A stretch of DNA of 64,000 nucleotides from Paulinella micropora. Lineage: Eukaryota > Cercozoa > Imbricatea > Euglyphida > Paulinellidae. Within the stretch, counting starts at the first letter, position 1, and every line of letters begins with the position of its first letter. The translations under genes and the position numbers were made by a program. Positions 7,801 through 17,830 of the stretch are shown in pieces. Location: positions 17,501 to 81,500 of the forward strand of contig WBZZ01000852.1 of the NCBI GenBank assembly GCA_019918135.1, given 5' to 3'. The notes beneath the pieces were generated by a model. The model was not told the origin of the DNA. It was given only the letters and a program-made list of their open reading frames with translations, and made no database searches.

Positions 7801-10703
7801 GGCAGCTGATACCGGCGGAAAAGGAATACTGCACAAGGCAGCGGGAAGCACTCGCTATAGTGTGGGCTTTCCAGAGGTTGCGGGAATACCTGTGGGGTAC
7901 TCCTAACATTTTGGTTAGAACGGACCATCATAACCTGCTATGGCTCATGTCTGGAGATCATACAGGTAGGTTAGCCAGGTGGCAGTTGGAATTGGCGGAG
8001 TATGACTTCACCATTCATTACATCAAGGGCAAAAGGAATGTTGTCCCTGATTTTTGTTCTCGGTATGAGGACAAGAGTGGACAGAAGGATAAGGCCGTTG
8101 ATGATTTACAGCGACGTAATACGGTCAAGGAGGTGCGAATGGCACAGTTTGAATTTCGAACGCCGGGGGCGGTGTTCGCAATCATGGGTCATGATGTGGA
8201 TCTACATGATTGGGAGGAACAGGGAGCGGAAGACACCAAGTTGCCATCGGGGCTTTGGTATCATCCGTTCACGCATAATAACAATCAACGTGACACGCGC
8301 AGCGAGACAGTGTCTGCGTTGGAAGCAGTCGAGGTAGCGGCACGAGACAAATGTGCATGCTGTTACTCGCCGATCGCGAGAGAGGCGTGTGAGGATATCC
8401 TATGGGCGGAAGCAAGGACCGCGGATAGGAAAGAGGGGGAGGATGTTATGGAAGGAAGGCAGGGTGCCTTTAACGCGGTCTTGTTACCGAAGGGCCCGAT
8501 GTGCCTTAACTTGGAGGATGAAGAAAAAGTTAAGGAGGAACATCTTTTTCAGTTACCGGAGGCACATCCGGAAAAGGTTCGATTCCAGTTGGAAACTGAC
8601 ACGGCAGTCAGACTGGCGTCGGTGGAAACTTTTCGGACTTTCACAAAGGAAAGTACGGAGTATAAGGAGTTGAGAGAACATCTGCTCAATCCACAGGCAA
8701 GGCCCGAGGACATTGACATAAGGAAACTCAAGCGGTGCTTGGTACTAAAGGATGGACTCCTTTGGTATATGGGAAAAGATGGCGTATATACCAATGAGGA
8801 GGATCGATGGTTGTTATGGGTTCCGCAGGAACTCAGAACGTCTTTGTTAATTGCGGCGCATCATTGTCCTATGCAGAGCCACCCGGGGGTGGAAAGGATG
8901 ACGTGGTCGTTAAGGAGACGTTTTTGGTGGAATAACCTGGGAGAACGGGTTAAGGAGTTTGTGAAGGGTTGTCCTCATTGTCAGATGGCTAAGTTGCCAT
9001 ATAGGCCGAAGATGGGGCTTAAGGGTGAATATGATATCACTCTGGATATTTTCGATACCTTGCATATCGATCATGTGGGTCCTTTTCCAGAGGCGGGAAC
9101 GGAAAAATTCAAATATCTCTTAACGGTTATTGATCGAACTTCCAATTATGTCATTACTGTCCCTGTTACGGATGTGACAGCGGAAGTGACAGCGGCGGCG
9201 CTGATTGATCAGGTATTAGGCCGTATTGGGATACCGAGAAGGATTATTTCGGATAGAGGAACGAGTTTCGCGAATGAGGTTTCGCAAAGGATTGCCAAGT
9301 TCTTTGGGTTCGATTGGCAGTATGTGACTGCTTTTAACCCAATGGCGAATGGTAAGATTGAACGCGTTCACAGGACGTTGAAGGCAGCGTTGAAGACTTA
9401 TTGTAAGAACAGCCAGCTTAACTGGGTATATGTGGTACCTATGTTCACGTTTGCTGTCAACAATTTAGCTTCGGCGTCGTTAGGCGGACACGCGCGGGGT
9501 GTCAGTCCGCATCAGGTGGTCTATGGACGGGCGTTAAACACGCCGACGGAACTGTTGTTTCCGCCTGATAAGTGGGAACCGTGTGAACTGTTAGGAGTTC
9601 GCTTACGAGCGATCGCGGAAGCACGGAGTGCGATTGAGAAGTGTCGGGAGACGCTGAGAGAGGTTCAGCGGGAACAGGAAATGGGCAAGTACTCTCATGT
9701 GGAGTACAAGGAAGGTGATACAGTGTTGCTGTATGTACCGACGGTACCGAAAGGGGTATCGATTAAGTTTTACAATAAGTGGCATGGGCCATTTAAGATA
9801 GTACGTCAGACGGGTGCGTACAATTACAAGATTGCACCTACGGGGGCACGAGGAAGGGAACAGATTGTTCATGTTCGTCGGTTGGCGAAGTTCAGTCCTT
9901 ATTTGCTGGAGGACGAGAATGAGGAACAAGCGCTGAGGCGTATTGCACCAGCGTTTAGACAGCCGCCAGCATTGCATACGCGCAAGGAGCGTGAGGAGGC
10001 GTTGCGAAAGCAACAGAAGGAAGAAAAGGCTGAGGCCAGGAATGCTGGACAACAGGATCGTTCGGCTTCGGACGTCAAGGTAGACGTCAAAGATGGGAGG
10101 GAAATTCCGAAGTCATCGGAAATGTCGGATCGGAAAGGCACGGTATGGAAGAAACCGTGGATAGCCGGTAAGGAAGTGGCTAAGATCGACTGGCAGGTTG
10201 ATAAGTTCTATCTATGTCGACCGCACGAGGATACGGTCATGGATAAGGACTTTGATTATTTCTTTTTAATGCAGGTTACGTATGTACAGCCTAGAACGCG
10301 GGTACGGGCTGCGTTAGGACTTACTCCGACAATGCACTTTTGGAGGAGCAAGAGTGTTATTGATATGACGCGGGAAAGAATCTTTGCGCCAGTATTTCGA
10401 GACGGCAAAGATTTGGAGCAGTGGGATGCGTCCATCGAGAAGGACGATGAGGATTTTACACCATGGACGGTGCAAATGATGCCAAGGGTGGTGTTGGATA
10501 TGCCGTTCGAGTTAACAGAGGAAAGGAGGATTCCGCTTCGTATTTGGGACGAAGTCCAAAGTGCGGGCATATCATTTTTGTTGATAGGTGCACCAAGATG
10601 TGAGAAAGAAGTGGCGGCGAAGAAGAGAAGGGCTAAAGAGACGCAGTCGAAAGCAGTAGAGCACAGGGGTCGAGGACGACCTCGGAAACAAATCAAAACG
10701 TGA
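4743..10703 (+). CDS. pol: Pol polyprotein: protease, RT, RNase H, integrase (Ty3 element 1)
   Basis: This 1986-residue frame is open throughout. An aspartic-protease-like segment has its candidate Asp-Thr near residue 156. A conserved block of unknown function lies at about 460-510. Reverse transcriptase spans about 690-900, with the YIDD catalytic box at 837-840. RNase H starts near 985 (DTDAS motif). The integrase zinc HHCC motif starts near 1373, and the DDE triad lies near 1442, 1503 and 1539, the last within the motif GKIERVH. After the integrase comes a tail of about 300 residues that is conserved in the two other Ty3 copies here. It ends in a basic stretch with an AT-hook-like RGRPRK near residue 1976. 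The product copies element RNA into DNA and inserts it. The first Met is given as the start, but the natural protein is probably a Gag-Pol fusion. Confidence 0.93.
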   Translation: MLVNVQGKALMQVRGQGSQEAIPAPDSEVGRENKSGELPVGHGGDMVTHDLRFDDRTCVVTRGVQEATDAVALEGQDGQNEQVEDLDSHRDTLCPVMNKGTDLNVELASEALDSKYFGGYEALSADGCGPGKAELPLLFTKIFIEDVQQECIVGHDTMASLNVLGKEFIELWSREPWFRHGFRPCRLRIKGVGGMTGVSGSVMLTFLLKDGKSFSHRFWVVPAFAGGLLLGLRNLRRMHARIYTDLNVLQYGGSEVAPRYEVVPYEPLRREGQCAVAHDLDVSVSPVMRADWGWTKVVSEGTEPSVTPHIQEPVTASFFHVCTVESGDSGEASVVADNSDDKIQETEYVMTTTFGWAYRDPRDVRVVNVDCRDSSKEEAVVAAIDARLEHLYAAKAELLRGTIAGMEDAGDQHVYIDVHSTTTSHVAWNVTQHKLPVKQPKPIVEAFLKSHWDDNLFFPKGVKAIKEVLKNRLSVDDFTIVIPVGTRTEMWWQDIEDHLIDDPVPIPHRGHKLVLALRLGTKEKALAYGAKLMQREMADVRKQAFSWISGIYHRTHAMQYAIIIDHVAQLAQWRGKEETRYHGTMVREDERPIPMEDVAQLLRKASHKEIEEARIAAEKAIAEKYSTWEGTMKERDALKGILENNMEVFGPLEAGSVRGYEANFGRKLGEDMVGHRRPSRMSYHEDRMAREITQELLEKDIIEARLSEVSSPVRMAPKPDGSLRMCINYYRINKILKQIETPVPDLRKGINRLKHAKVYTTLDLKSGFWQIPLNESCRYLTAFMVGMTTYVWKVLPMGLKCSPGLFQHAMTKMLGKEYDDEATVVRLGSTEDNAFCYIDDIIIYSESMEKHVEHVQDVLRRISAFGLRLNAQKCDFAQRKIQYLGYEISEGRCAIAYEKRNYVASMPMPKTRTDLHSFISLAQYYGEFIPGFAERVAVVRKFLKQGVGDDPWPEEVTRVIAELKDEIAKDPRQGGRVLMLPDWKEQFVLDTDASSYAVGAVLQQMDKSIGQLRPVMFISRQLIPAEKEYCTRQREALAIVWAFQRLREYLWGTPNILVRTDHHNLLWLMSGDHTGRLARWQLELAEYDFTIHYIKGKRNVVPDFCSRYEDKSGQKDKAVDDLQRRNTVKEVRMAQFEFRTPGAVFAIMGHDVDLHDWEEQGAEDTKLPSGLWYHPFTHNNNQRDTRSETVSALEAVEVAARDKCACCYSPIAREACEDILWAEARTADRKEGEDVMEGRQGAFNAVLLPKGPMCLNLEDEEKVKEEHLFQLPEAHPEKVRFQLETDTAVRLASVETFRTFTKESTEYKELREHLLNPQARPEDIDIRKLKRCLVLKDGLLWYMGKDGVYTNEEDRWLLWVPQELRTSLLIAAHHCPMQSHPGVERMTWSLRRRFWWNNLGERVKEFVKGCPHCQMAKLPYRPKMGLKGEYDITLDIFDTLHIDHVGPFPEAGTEKFKYLLTVIDRTSNYVITVPVTDVTAEVTAAALIDQVLGRIGIPRRIISDRGTSFANEVSQRIAKFFGFDWQYVTAFNPMANGKIERVHRTLKAALKTYCKNSQLNWVYVVPMFTFAVNNLASASLGGHARGVSPHQVVYGRALNTPTELLFPPDKWEPCELLGVRLRAIAEARSAIEKCRETLREVQREQEMGKYSHVEYKEGDTVLLYVPTVPKGVSIKFYNKWHGPFKIVRQTGAYNYKIAPTGARGREQIVHVRRLAKFSPYLLEDENEEQALRRIAPAFRQPPALHTRKEREEALRKQQKEEKAEARNAGQQDRSASDVKVDVKDGREIPKSSEMSDRKGTVWKKPWIAGKEVAKIDWQVDKFYLCRPHEDTVMDKDFDYFFLMQVTYVQPRTRVRAALGLTPTMHFWRSKSVIDMTRERIFAPVFRDGKDLEQWDASIEKDDEDFTPWTVQMMPRVVLDMPFELTEERRIPLRIWDEVQSAGISFLLIGAPRCEKEVAAKKRRAKETQSKAVEHRGRGRPRKQIKT

Positions 10704-10754
10704 AGCTACGAAGTCTGATGTCGCTTACGGATCATTGGCTACTTTGATTTTTCT

Positions 10755-10769
10755 ACGGGAAAGGGGAGA
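10755..10769 (+). promoter_or_regulatory. candidate polypurine tract
   Basis: A purine run (GGGAAAGGGGAGA) follows the pol stop and precedes the 3' LTR, where plus-strand priming occurs in LTR elements. It marks the likely left edge of the 3' LTR near 10770, although no TG start is obvious there. Confidence 0.45.
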
Positions 10770-10999
10770 TCAAGACGGGGCATTTCTTTTAATGCCTGAG
10801 GTGAAAGAGCTAGGCTCGGGGGCACGAGTTCTCATGGGAGACTCGCACTGGACGTGGACCAATTATTTTTACTTATTCGACAGCCGGGATGCTTCATGTC
10901 ATGTATCGGTCGGTCGAGGGCGCCTTCGAATGAGGAGTCAGTCTTCGGCGTGGGGGTCGACCGCTTACATCGGCTTCCCCCAAGGGGGCAAAGGGATTG

Positions 11000-11127
11000 T
11001 CGGCCGGCCCGTACATTACATAGTGGCATCAAGTGTTGTCCGGCTTGTCGTTACTTGACTCTTATGCTTGGTCTGCCCCTCTACAGTTGAGGTACGACTA
11101 AGTGTCAGAGTAGCTGTTCCGGTTACA
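11000..11127 (+). repeat. 3' part of the 3' LTR of Ty3 element 1
   Basis: This segment matches 1171-1296 and ends in the same GGTTACA. The LTR probably begins near 10770 after the polypurine tract, giving about 360 bp, but that U3 portion has no counterpart at the 5' end. Confidence 0.75.
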
Positions 11128-11464
11128 GAAAATTATCTCGAGAGATGGTCCGAGGCTGTGACTGAACACTTCCCCTCGGGTAAATTGCACACCCCGTGTT
11201 ATCCTAAATTCACTCATCGTCCCCCCCACCTAGTGCGAGTCTATACTACCCCCCGGATAGTTATTGATAAATTCAATGTTTGTCCGATTTAAGCCCATCG
11301 GTTCCGCATGAGGCGCCTCATTATTCCCCAGATTCGAAATCCGATGCGCTTCTATTGCGTAAGAAGAAAAATTTTGCGTGAGACTACTCACGTAAAATGT
11401 ATCGCCCTATTTCTGCCGTCACCATAATCCTGCATAAGCCCTCTCGTGTAACATCTGAATCCAT

Positions 11465-11671
11465 GAAAATTGCCATGTAACTAGTGGTAATTTGATCAAT
11501 CCATCCACTTCCACTCGAACGTCGAAAATTGCCACGAAACTAATGGGAATTTGATCAATCCATCCGCTTCCACTCGAACGTCGAAAATTGCCACGAAACT
11601 AGTGGGAATTTGATCAATCCATCCACTTCCACTCGAACGTCGAAAATTGCCACGAAACTTGTGGGAATTTG
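11465..11671 (+). repeat. 59-bp tandem repeat, about 3.5 units
   Basis: Units share the core TCGAAAATTGCCACGAAACT followed by GGGAATTTGATCAATCCATCC, with one to three changes each. The 59-bp period is not a multiple of three, so it is unlikely to be coding. Confidence 0.85.
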
Positions 11672-12321
11672 AAAACAATCCACCTCCGATCCCGAATCCG
11701 CTCGAATCGTGAAAATTATATCAACGGCCCCAGTGACACTGTAGTCCCGGTCCGACCGCGTATCCCAGAAGTGATTCAAGACGTCGTTGAGGGAAGGCCC
11801 CCCTCCAACGCCTTTGATACTCCCCGCCGCGGTCCTCCGGTTCTACCACTCCATGCTTGAAACGACCCTGAGTACCCCTTATTACTGCCGTCCCTATCCA
11901 TTCCCATGTATCCCCTCTTCCCCTGTTTCCAACGCCACCAGGGTCCCATTCCCATATTCGGGCCCATCTTCCCGTTATATCGCCTTTATGGCGGTAAATA
12001 AATAAATTAAAAGGGGTGATCAGTCCCATAAAGCCCGCGGTTTCGCTCGTTGGCGGACAAGATATTCCCGTTTAGTCCCAATGCCCTTCATCGCGTCCCC
12101 GCGTGGAAAGATTCATATATAATTCAAGGGATGATCATTCCGGATGCCCTGATCTTTCTCTTCTTCCTTTCTCATCTCGTTCTCTCTTCTTTTCTTTCAT
12201 TCATGCCGACCATTATACCATGTTCGTACACCGTACGCTTACCCTTGTCATGCCACCGCAGGCTGAGGGTGTATATAATATGTTGGGGCAAGGATGATCA
12301 ATCCTGCCGTGTTAGGTCTGT

Positions 12322-12528
12322 CATCGCGTCCCTGCGCGGAGTTCAAAATTACATCGTCGCGTCCCTGCGCGGAATACAGAGTAAACATCGCGGCCCGCGC
12401 GGAATAAATTTATATCATCGCGTCCCTGCGCGGAATAAAATTATGTCATCGCGCCCTGCGCGGAAATAAACTTATATCATCGCGTCCCTGCGCGGAAATA
12501 AATATTATACCCTCGCGTCCCTGCGCGT
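12322..12528 (+). repeat. seven short palindromic GC repeats with AT-rich spacers
   Basis: An 18-nt motif, CATCGCGTCCCTGCGCGG, occurs seven times with slight variation. It is separated by 12-20-nt AT-rich spacers that resemble one another (AATAAA-TTATAT types). Each repeat can fold on CGCG arms. A looser version lies near 12091. It looks like a CRISPR array at a glance but is a eukaryotic minisatellite. Confidence 0.8.
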
Positions 12529-12631
12529 GATTGGTGTATACCATACACCTATGGATCAATTGACCCTTGGGTATCATTCAGCCGTTTCCCCCGGGCGCAC
12601 CACCCCGGACTCGGTCATAATCTTTTCTCGT

Positions 12632-12632
<1 letters not shown>

Positions 12633-12689
<57 letters not shown>

Positions 12690-12690
12690 T
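12633..12690 (+). repeat. CT microsatellite
   Basis: This is a nearly uninterrupted run of TC dinucleotides, breaking up at its right end into CTTT and CATT. Confidence 0.95.
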
Positions 12691-12720
12691 CATTCTCATC
12701 TTCTTCCCCTCCTTGCCTTC

Positions 12721-15700
12721 CTATCCGGCCCCGAGGGACGTTTCCTTCCCCTCGATCCCACCTTGCCGGTGGTGTGCCCCGATGATCTCAAAGAGCAGGC
12801 CTTTCTCCTCCACCTCATTCCAGATGATGGTGGGAAATCGCCGATCCTCGCGATCGGTGAGGTCAAAAGGCATATCCAGTACCATCCTAGGTCGCGTCTG
12901 CACCGTATAAGGCGTGTGGTCCTTGTCGTCCAACTGGATACTCACATCCCACGTTGCCCGCTTTTGCCCCCAGTTCTCCAGAAAAACTGGTCTGAACCGG
13001 CGGCCCTTCTCCAAGTTCGTCTCATCACCACTTCTCCAAAACTGCATTACCGGAGCAATGCCCGCCGCCGCTTTTGACCTTGTACATTCCCCAACCTTCA
13101 GTATCGGCGCATGACGTAAAAGTCATCCATCGTGTCGTCCGCGACCTCCCTGGCCGCCAGTCGCATCAAGTAGAACTTGCCGCCCGCCAGTGGATTTTAT
13201 CGATCTTGACTGGGTCCTGCACCCACTTCTCCGCCTGTGGCCGCCGCCCGCTCCCATCCTGGCCTTCTGGTGGTGGCCTCGGAAGAGCCGGTTGTGCACC
13301 TTGCTTCTCCTCCCTCTACTTCTCCTCCTTCGCTTCCTGCTGTGGCGCTCCTGCCACTCAACCTGACTCCCCCCCGCCTCTCCTTGACTTCCTCCTTGCT
13401 GTCCGCGTCACTCCCCCATTGGCGTTGCCTTCTTGGTGCTCTTTCATGAGAGCCTGTTTCCAGTTCCGCGATTGCATCCCGCAACCTCTGCTTCTCCTCC
13501 TCCTTCTTCTCATACGAGAGCTGTTCCGTTAACCTCGCAATCTCCTCCGCCCGCTGCCAACGAGTAAGCAAAGGCGTCGGATTGCCCCAGTCATTCGCCG
13601 TGCGCGCCAGTGCCTGCGCGTCCGTCTCATAATCCAATAAGAACGGTGAGAACTTAATTAACCAACCGCCGTACGTGCACAATCTGTTCCCTATTCGTCC
13701 GTTGATGACGAATTTTGCAGTTGTATGCCGCTATCTGCTGTACTACCTGATATGGCCCCTGCCATTTCTCATATAGCTTCACCGATAATCCCACCGGGAT
13801 GCTCGGGACGTATAACAAGACAGTGTCCCCCACATTGAACTCCACATGCTTGTACTTCTGCTACCCCCTGGCGTCTTTACGCCGCATCTCCGCCTCCCGT
13901 TGTTTCCGGACCATGAGTTCCGTCTCTGCCATCGCTCTCAAACGGCACGCCATCAATTCCGTTGGCTCATAGAGCGCCGTCTGCTTCAGGACATCCGTAG
14001 GTGTGTTCAACACCCTTCCGTGCACCAACTGATTCGGGCAAAGCCGAACATGCCCTCCCAAAGACGAAGACTCCAGGTTGTTAACCGCAAACGTGAAAGC
14101 ATGTACCGTTTCCGGCCAGACCCTCTGATTATTCTGACAGTATATCTTCAACGACGCCTTCATAGTTTTGTGCATCCGCTCGATCTTGCTATTAGCCATC
14201 GGGTTATAAACTGTGACATAGTTCCATTGAAACCCAAAGTACGCACTCAGCTCGTTCGAGACCCAATTGATGAACGAACTCCCCCAATCCGAAATGATCT
14301 TCCTCGGAACCCCAATCCTGCTAAAGACACAGTCGATGAGTGCCTTAGCAGTTGTTTCCTTGGTGTCATCCTTCGTGGGCACCGTGATCACGTAATTGGA
14401 CGCCCGATCGATATTAATATAATCGTAAGGATATATTTGAATCCCCCATCCCCTGTCTCCGGCAGTGGCCCCACGTAATCGATGTGCACCGTCTCGAAAA
14501 TCTCGCCCGTGACCTCGTATTGCCCGATCAGCCCTTTGTTCGCATCGTAAGGGGTCTTAGCCCGCTGACATGATGCGCAGCCGTTGATAAACCTCTCGAC
14601 GTCCCTGCCCATATTCCCCCAGTAGAACTTCCTTGCAAGGACCATTTCATCTTTTCCAATACCGGATGACTCTGCATGGGACAGTTGTGTGCCCCGATCA
14701 AGATCGCGTGCCGCAACGCCGGCGGTACCCATACTGTCCACCGTTCCGGATCATCCCTGTATCTGCCATCCGTTCCCATATACTAGATTAACCCATCCGA
14801 GTACGTGTGCGTCTTTAGCTGCCTTGTCACCGCCTCGGTGCGCGTTTCCGGCGTTGGGTTTTTCACGTGCTGAATTAACGCCTGGAATTCCTTTGCCTCA
14901 CTTGTCAGACTCCGAAGTTTATCCACCGAAGCAAACCTGATTTGCGTATCCGTTTCCAAATCCAGCGCCACCCGAGTAGGGTGCGTCTTTTCCAACATCT
15001 TGAAGCCCACCGGCTCCTGCCGGTGCTGCTCCTCGCCCTTCTTATCCCCGACGATGATGTTGCCCACCATCGGCAACTGCCGCCATGGAAAGCATGGCCT
15101 CTCCAATGCCTCCGGTGTCCTCTCCTCGTTCAATATAATGCCGCTTTCCATTCATACTCCTCGAGGTTGTCCCTCGCGTATTGGTCCCCATGTCCCTCAC
15201 CATTCCCGCGGATTAATGTGAGCCGCCTCATAAAGCCGAAGGTCCCTGTCACATTTCTGTTTCCCCATGTCTCCGGTCGTCCGAAACTTGTATGCCGCCG
15301 ACATTTCCGCCGCATATACCATGCCATTTATCGGCTTCTTATCCTCGAAATCCGCTTCCTTCTCTATCTTTTCCAAATCCATGTACCCCCAAACCGTCAA
15401 TACCGCCGCCGCCGTGGTGAACCCAAATCGTTTTAGGTTCATCCCCCTTCTCTGGTCCCCATCCCCTACCGCCTTGACCGTGAATACCTCCAGTACCTGG
15501 CGCTTTTTCGGTTCCCCCTCTCCCTTACCTTGAGGAGCACCTGCCTCCTCCCTTCTGCCCGACCTCGAATGATGATCAGCCAAGAAGTTATCCTTTCCCT
15601 TGATGTACTCTACCTGGAAATCTTACCCCGATAACTCCTGTTGCCACCGTGCCAGACGCCCCGTCTGGTCTTGCGACATCAACCACCGCAGGTTGTTATA

Positions 15701-17830
15701 GTCCGTCCTCACCTTTGTGTCCTTCGCCCCCCACAGGTATTCCCTTAATCGTTTGAATCCCCAGACAATAGCCAAAGCTTCCCGTTGCCTCGTGCAATAT
15801 ATATTGCCTTTCCGCATTCGGCATTCGCCGACTAAGAAAGATCACTGGCCGTAGCCGTCCCTTGCCGTCCGCCTGTTGTAGCACCCCCCCCCCCCCCTAT
15901 CGCGTACGCCGACGCGTCCGTATCCAGGATAAAAGGTGCGTTGAAGTCTGGCAACCTCAGTACTGTTCCGTCCTCCGTTAACGGATCCTTCATGATTGTA
16001 CCCCGCAAGTCCTTTATGGCATCCTAGACGTCTTGCCCCCACTCATCCGAATTTGCCCAGTCCCCCTTGAAGTTCTTCATGTGCTTCCGTAATATGGGCT
16101 CCGCCCGATTAGCAAAATTCGGGATAAACTCTCCATAATATTGCACCCAAGACACGAACGAGTGTAGATCCGATTTACTCCTCGGCATCGACATTGCCTC
16201 CAATGCTTCCATCTTCTTAGCCGCGATTGTGCATGTTCCGTTCAGAATCTCAATATCGTATCCCAAATATTGAATCCGTTTTTGCATGAAATAGCACTTC
16301 TTGGCATTGAGCTGAAACCCGAATGCCTTAACCCGCCTCATGATATCCCTGAGGTGTTCCATGTGCTCTTCCACAGAGTTAGAGTATATTATGACATCAT
16401 CCAGATACGCAAAGGCGTACGTGGACGTATCGCCATGCTTACAAGAAACTCGTCATCGCGGAACTTCGCCCCCAGCATCTCAATCATCGCCTTCTGGAAG
16501 ATTCCCGGAGCAACCTTGAGCCCCATCGGCAAGACCTTCCATACATTGGTCGTCATTCCAATCATGAAGGCCGTGCGGTATTGGCTGCCAATGATATTTG
16601 CCAGAAACCACTCCTCAGATCCAAAGTGGAGTATATCTTCGCCTTTCGCAGCATTTCCACTCCTTGCCGTATATCCGGAACCGGCGTCTCGATCTTCTTT
16701 ATGATCTGGTTGATCTTCCAATAGTTTATGCACATTCGCAATGTGCCATCCGGCTTCGGCGCCATCCGCACCGGCGAAGAGTATTCCGATAACCGGGCCT
16801 CTATCAACCCCTTTTCCAACAGTTCCGCCTTCATTTCCTTGGCCATCCTGTCTTCGTGGTAGCTGAGTCGCGAAGGCCGCCCTATCCCAGGCAATTCCTA
16901 TCCCATTTCCCTGTGAAACACCGCCGTATGGTGTTTGACCGATCCCCCTTCCACAGGCCCAAAAACCCCGATGTGCTCGTCCATCATCGCGAGCACGTCC
17001 TCCTTGGACTTCTCGCTCCCCTGCCATTGTTTAGCCTGCACCCGCAAGGCCTCCCGTGCCTTATCCGTTCCCTCATTGATCTGCTCGTCCGTAGCCTTCC
17101 CGGCTATATCATCCACCGAGGCTTCCATGCCATCCTCATCAAACCCTTCCCGAGACCGATATAATGTGGGTGTTTGTTTCTCCTGATCCACATACCTCGC
17201 CAATTTGTCGATCATCATGGCGTACTGGGTCGCGTGTGTTCTGTGGTATACCCCAGAGATATGGGTGAATGCCTCATTTCGGATCACCGCCAAGTCCCGG
17301 CCAAGGAGTTCCTGCCGATACTTCCTTGCCGTCTGCCGTGATCCCATCCTACACGCTATAACGAGCTTTTATGTCCGGCTCGGTATAGGTATCGGGTCCT
17401 GAACCAGGAAATCCTCGATATCGTACCACCACATTTCCGTTCGCCTGCCCACCGGCAGTACGATCGTGAAGTCCCCATGAGAAATCCGATTCTTCAACGC
17501 TTTCTTTATCCCTGCCACCGAGTCAGCCATGATGGGCTCATCGCCCCACTTGTCCTTGAGGAAATCTATGATCCCTGTTTTTGCCTTACTAGGTTTTGCC
17601 ACGTTACAAACCACATACTGGGCCCTTGGCAACGTCCTGCCATCCATTTCCTTGTGCTGGTAGCCCAATTGCGCCCATGTACTGGAAACCCATCCGTCGC
17701 TGTGGTCGCCAGTTTCCGTTGTTCCCTCAATGGTCAACCCGTATGTCGCACAATGCGGCCATTCTGTCAGGCGTCCACTCATCCTCCGACGTACTTTCCT
17801 CCTCCGTTTCCTGAGGATCCCCAACCGCGA
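12721..17830 (-). mobile_element. Ty3/Gypsy relic 2, broken
   Basis: Read on the minus strand, all pol parts are present in Ty3 order and closely resemble element 1. They are the unknown block between protease and RT (about 17.6-17.4 kb), RT (about 16.9-16.4), the RT thumb and RNase H (about 16.4-15.6), the integrase zinc and DDE regions (about 14.8-13.9), and the conserved tail (about 13.05-12.72). The copy is broken in roughly ten places or more, so it is clearly older than element 1. No LTRs were recognised. Its gag end probably runs into the pyrimidine-rich tract to the right. Confidence 0.88.

Larger units (their letters stand above)
1171..11127 (+). mobile_element. Ty3/Gypsy LTR retrotransposon 1, coding region looks whole
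   Basis: The order is LTR end, leader, gag (2891-4819), pol (4743-10703), polypurine tract and LTR end. Pol order is protease, reverse transcriptase, RNase H, integrase, which is the Ty3/Gypsy order. Both main frames are open throughout, which points to a young copy. The two LTRs share only their last 126-128 bp, so the 5' end looks recombined with a mosaic repeat. An extra antisense frame lies between leader and gag. Two decayed relatives (12.7-17.8 and 34.2-36.4 kb) share its pol domains and C-terminal tail. Confidence 0.88.
11128..12720. other. repeat-rich non-coding stretch
   Basis: No gene is supported between the end of Ty3 element 1 and the minus-strand Ty3 relic. The stretch holds a 59-bp tandem array, a set of short GC-rich palindromic repeats and a CT microsatellite, listed separately. 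The open frames here are translations of those repeats. Confidence 0.6.

Noticed and set aside
12322-12528. CRISPR array
   Set aside because: Repeats are only about 18 nt, spacers are short and resemble one another, no cas gene is near and the surrounding DNA is eukaryotic.
12527-12910. Frame with a Ser-Leu run over the CT microsatellite
   Set aside because: It is a translation of the microsatellite and lies antisense to the relic 2 pol tail.
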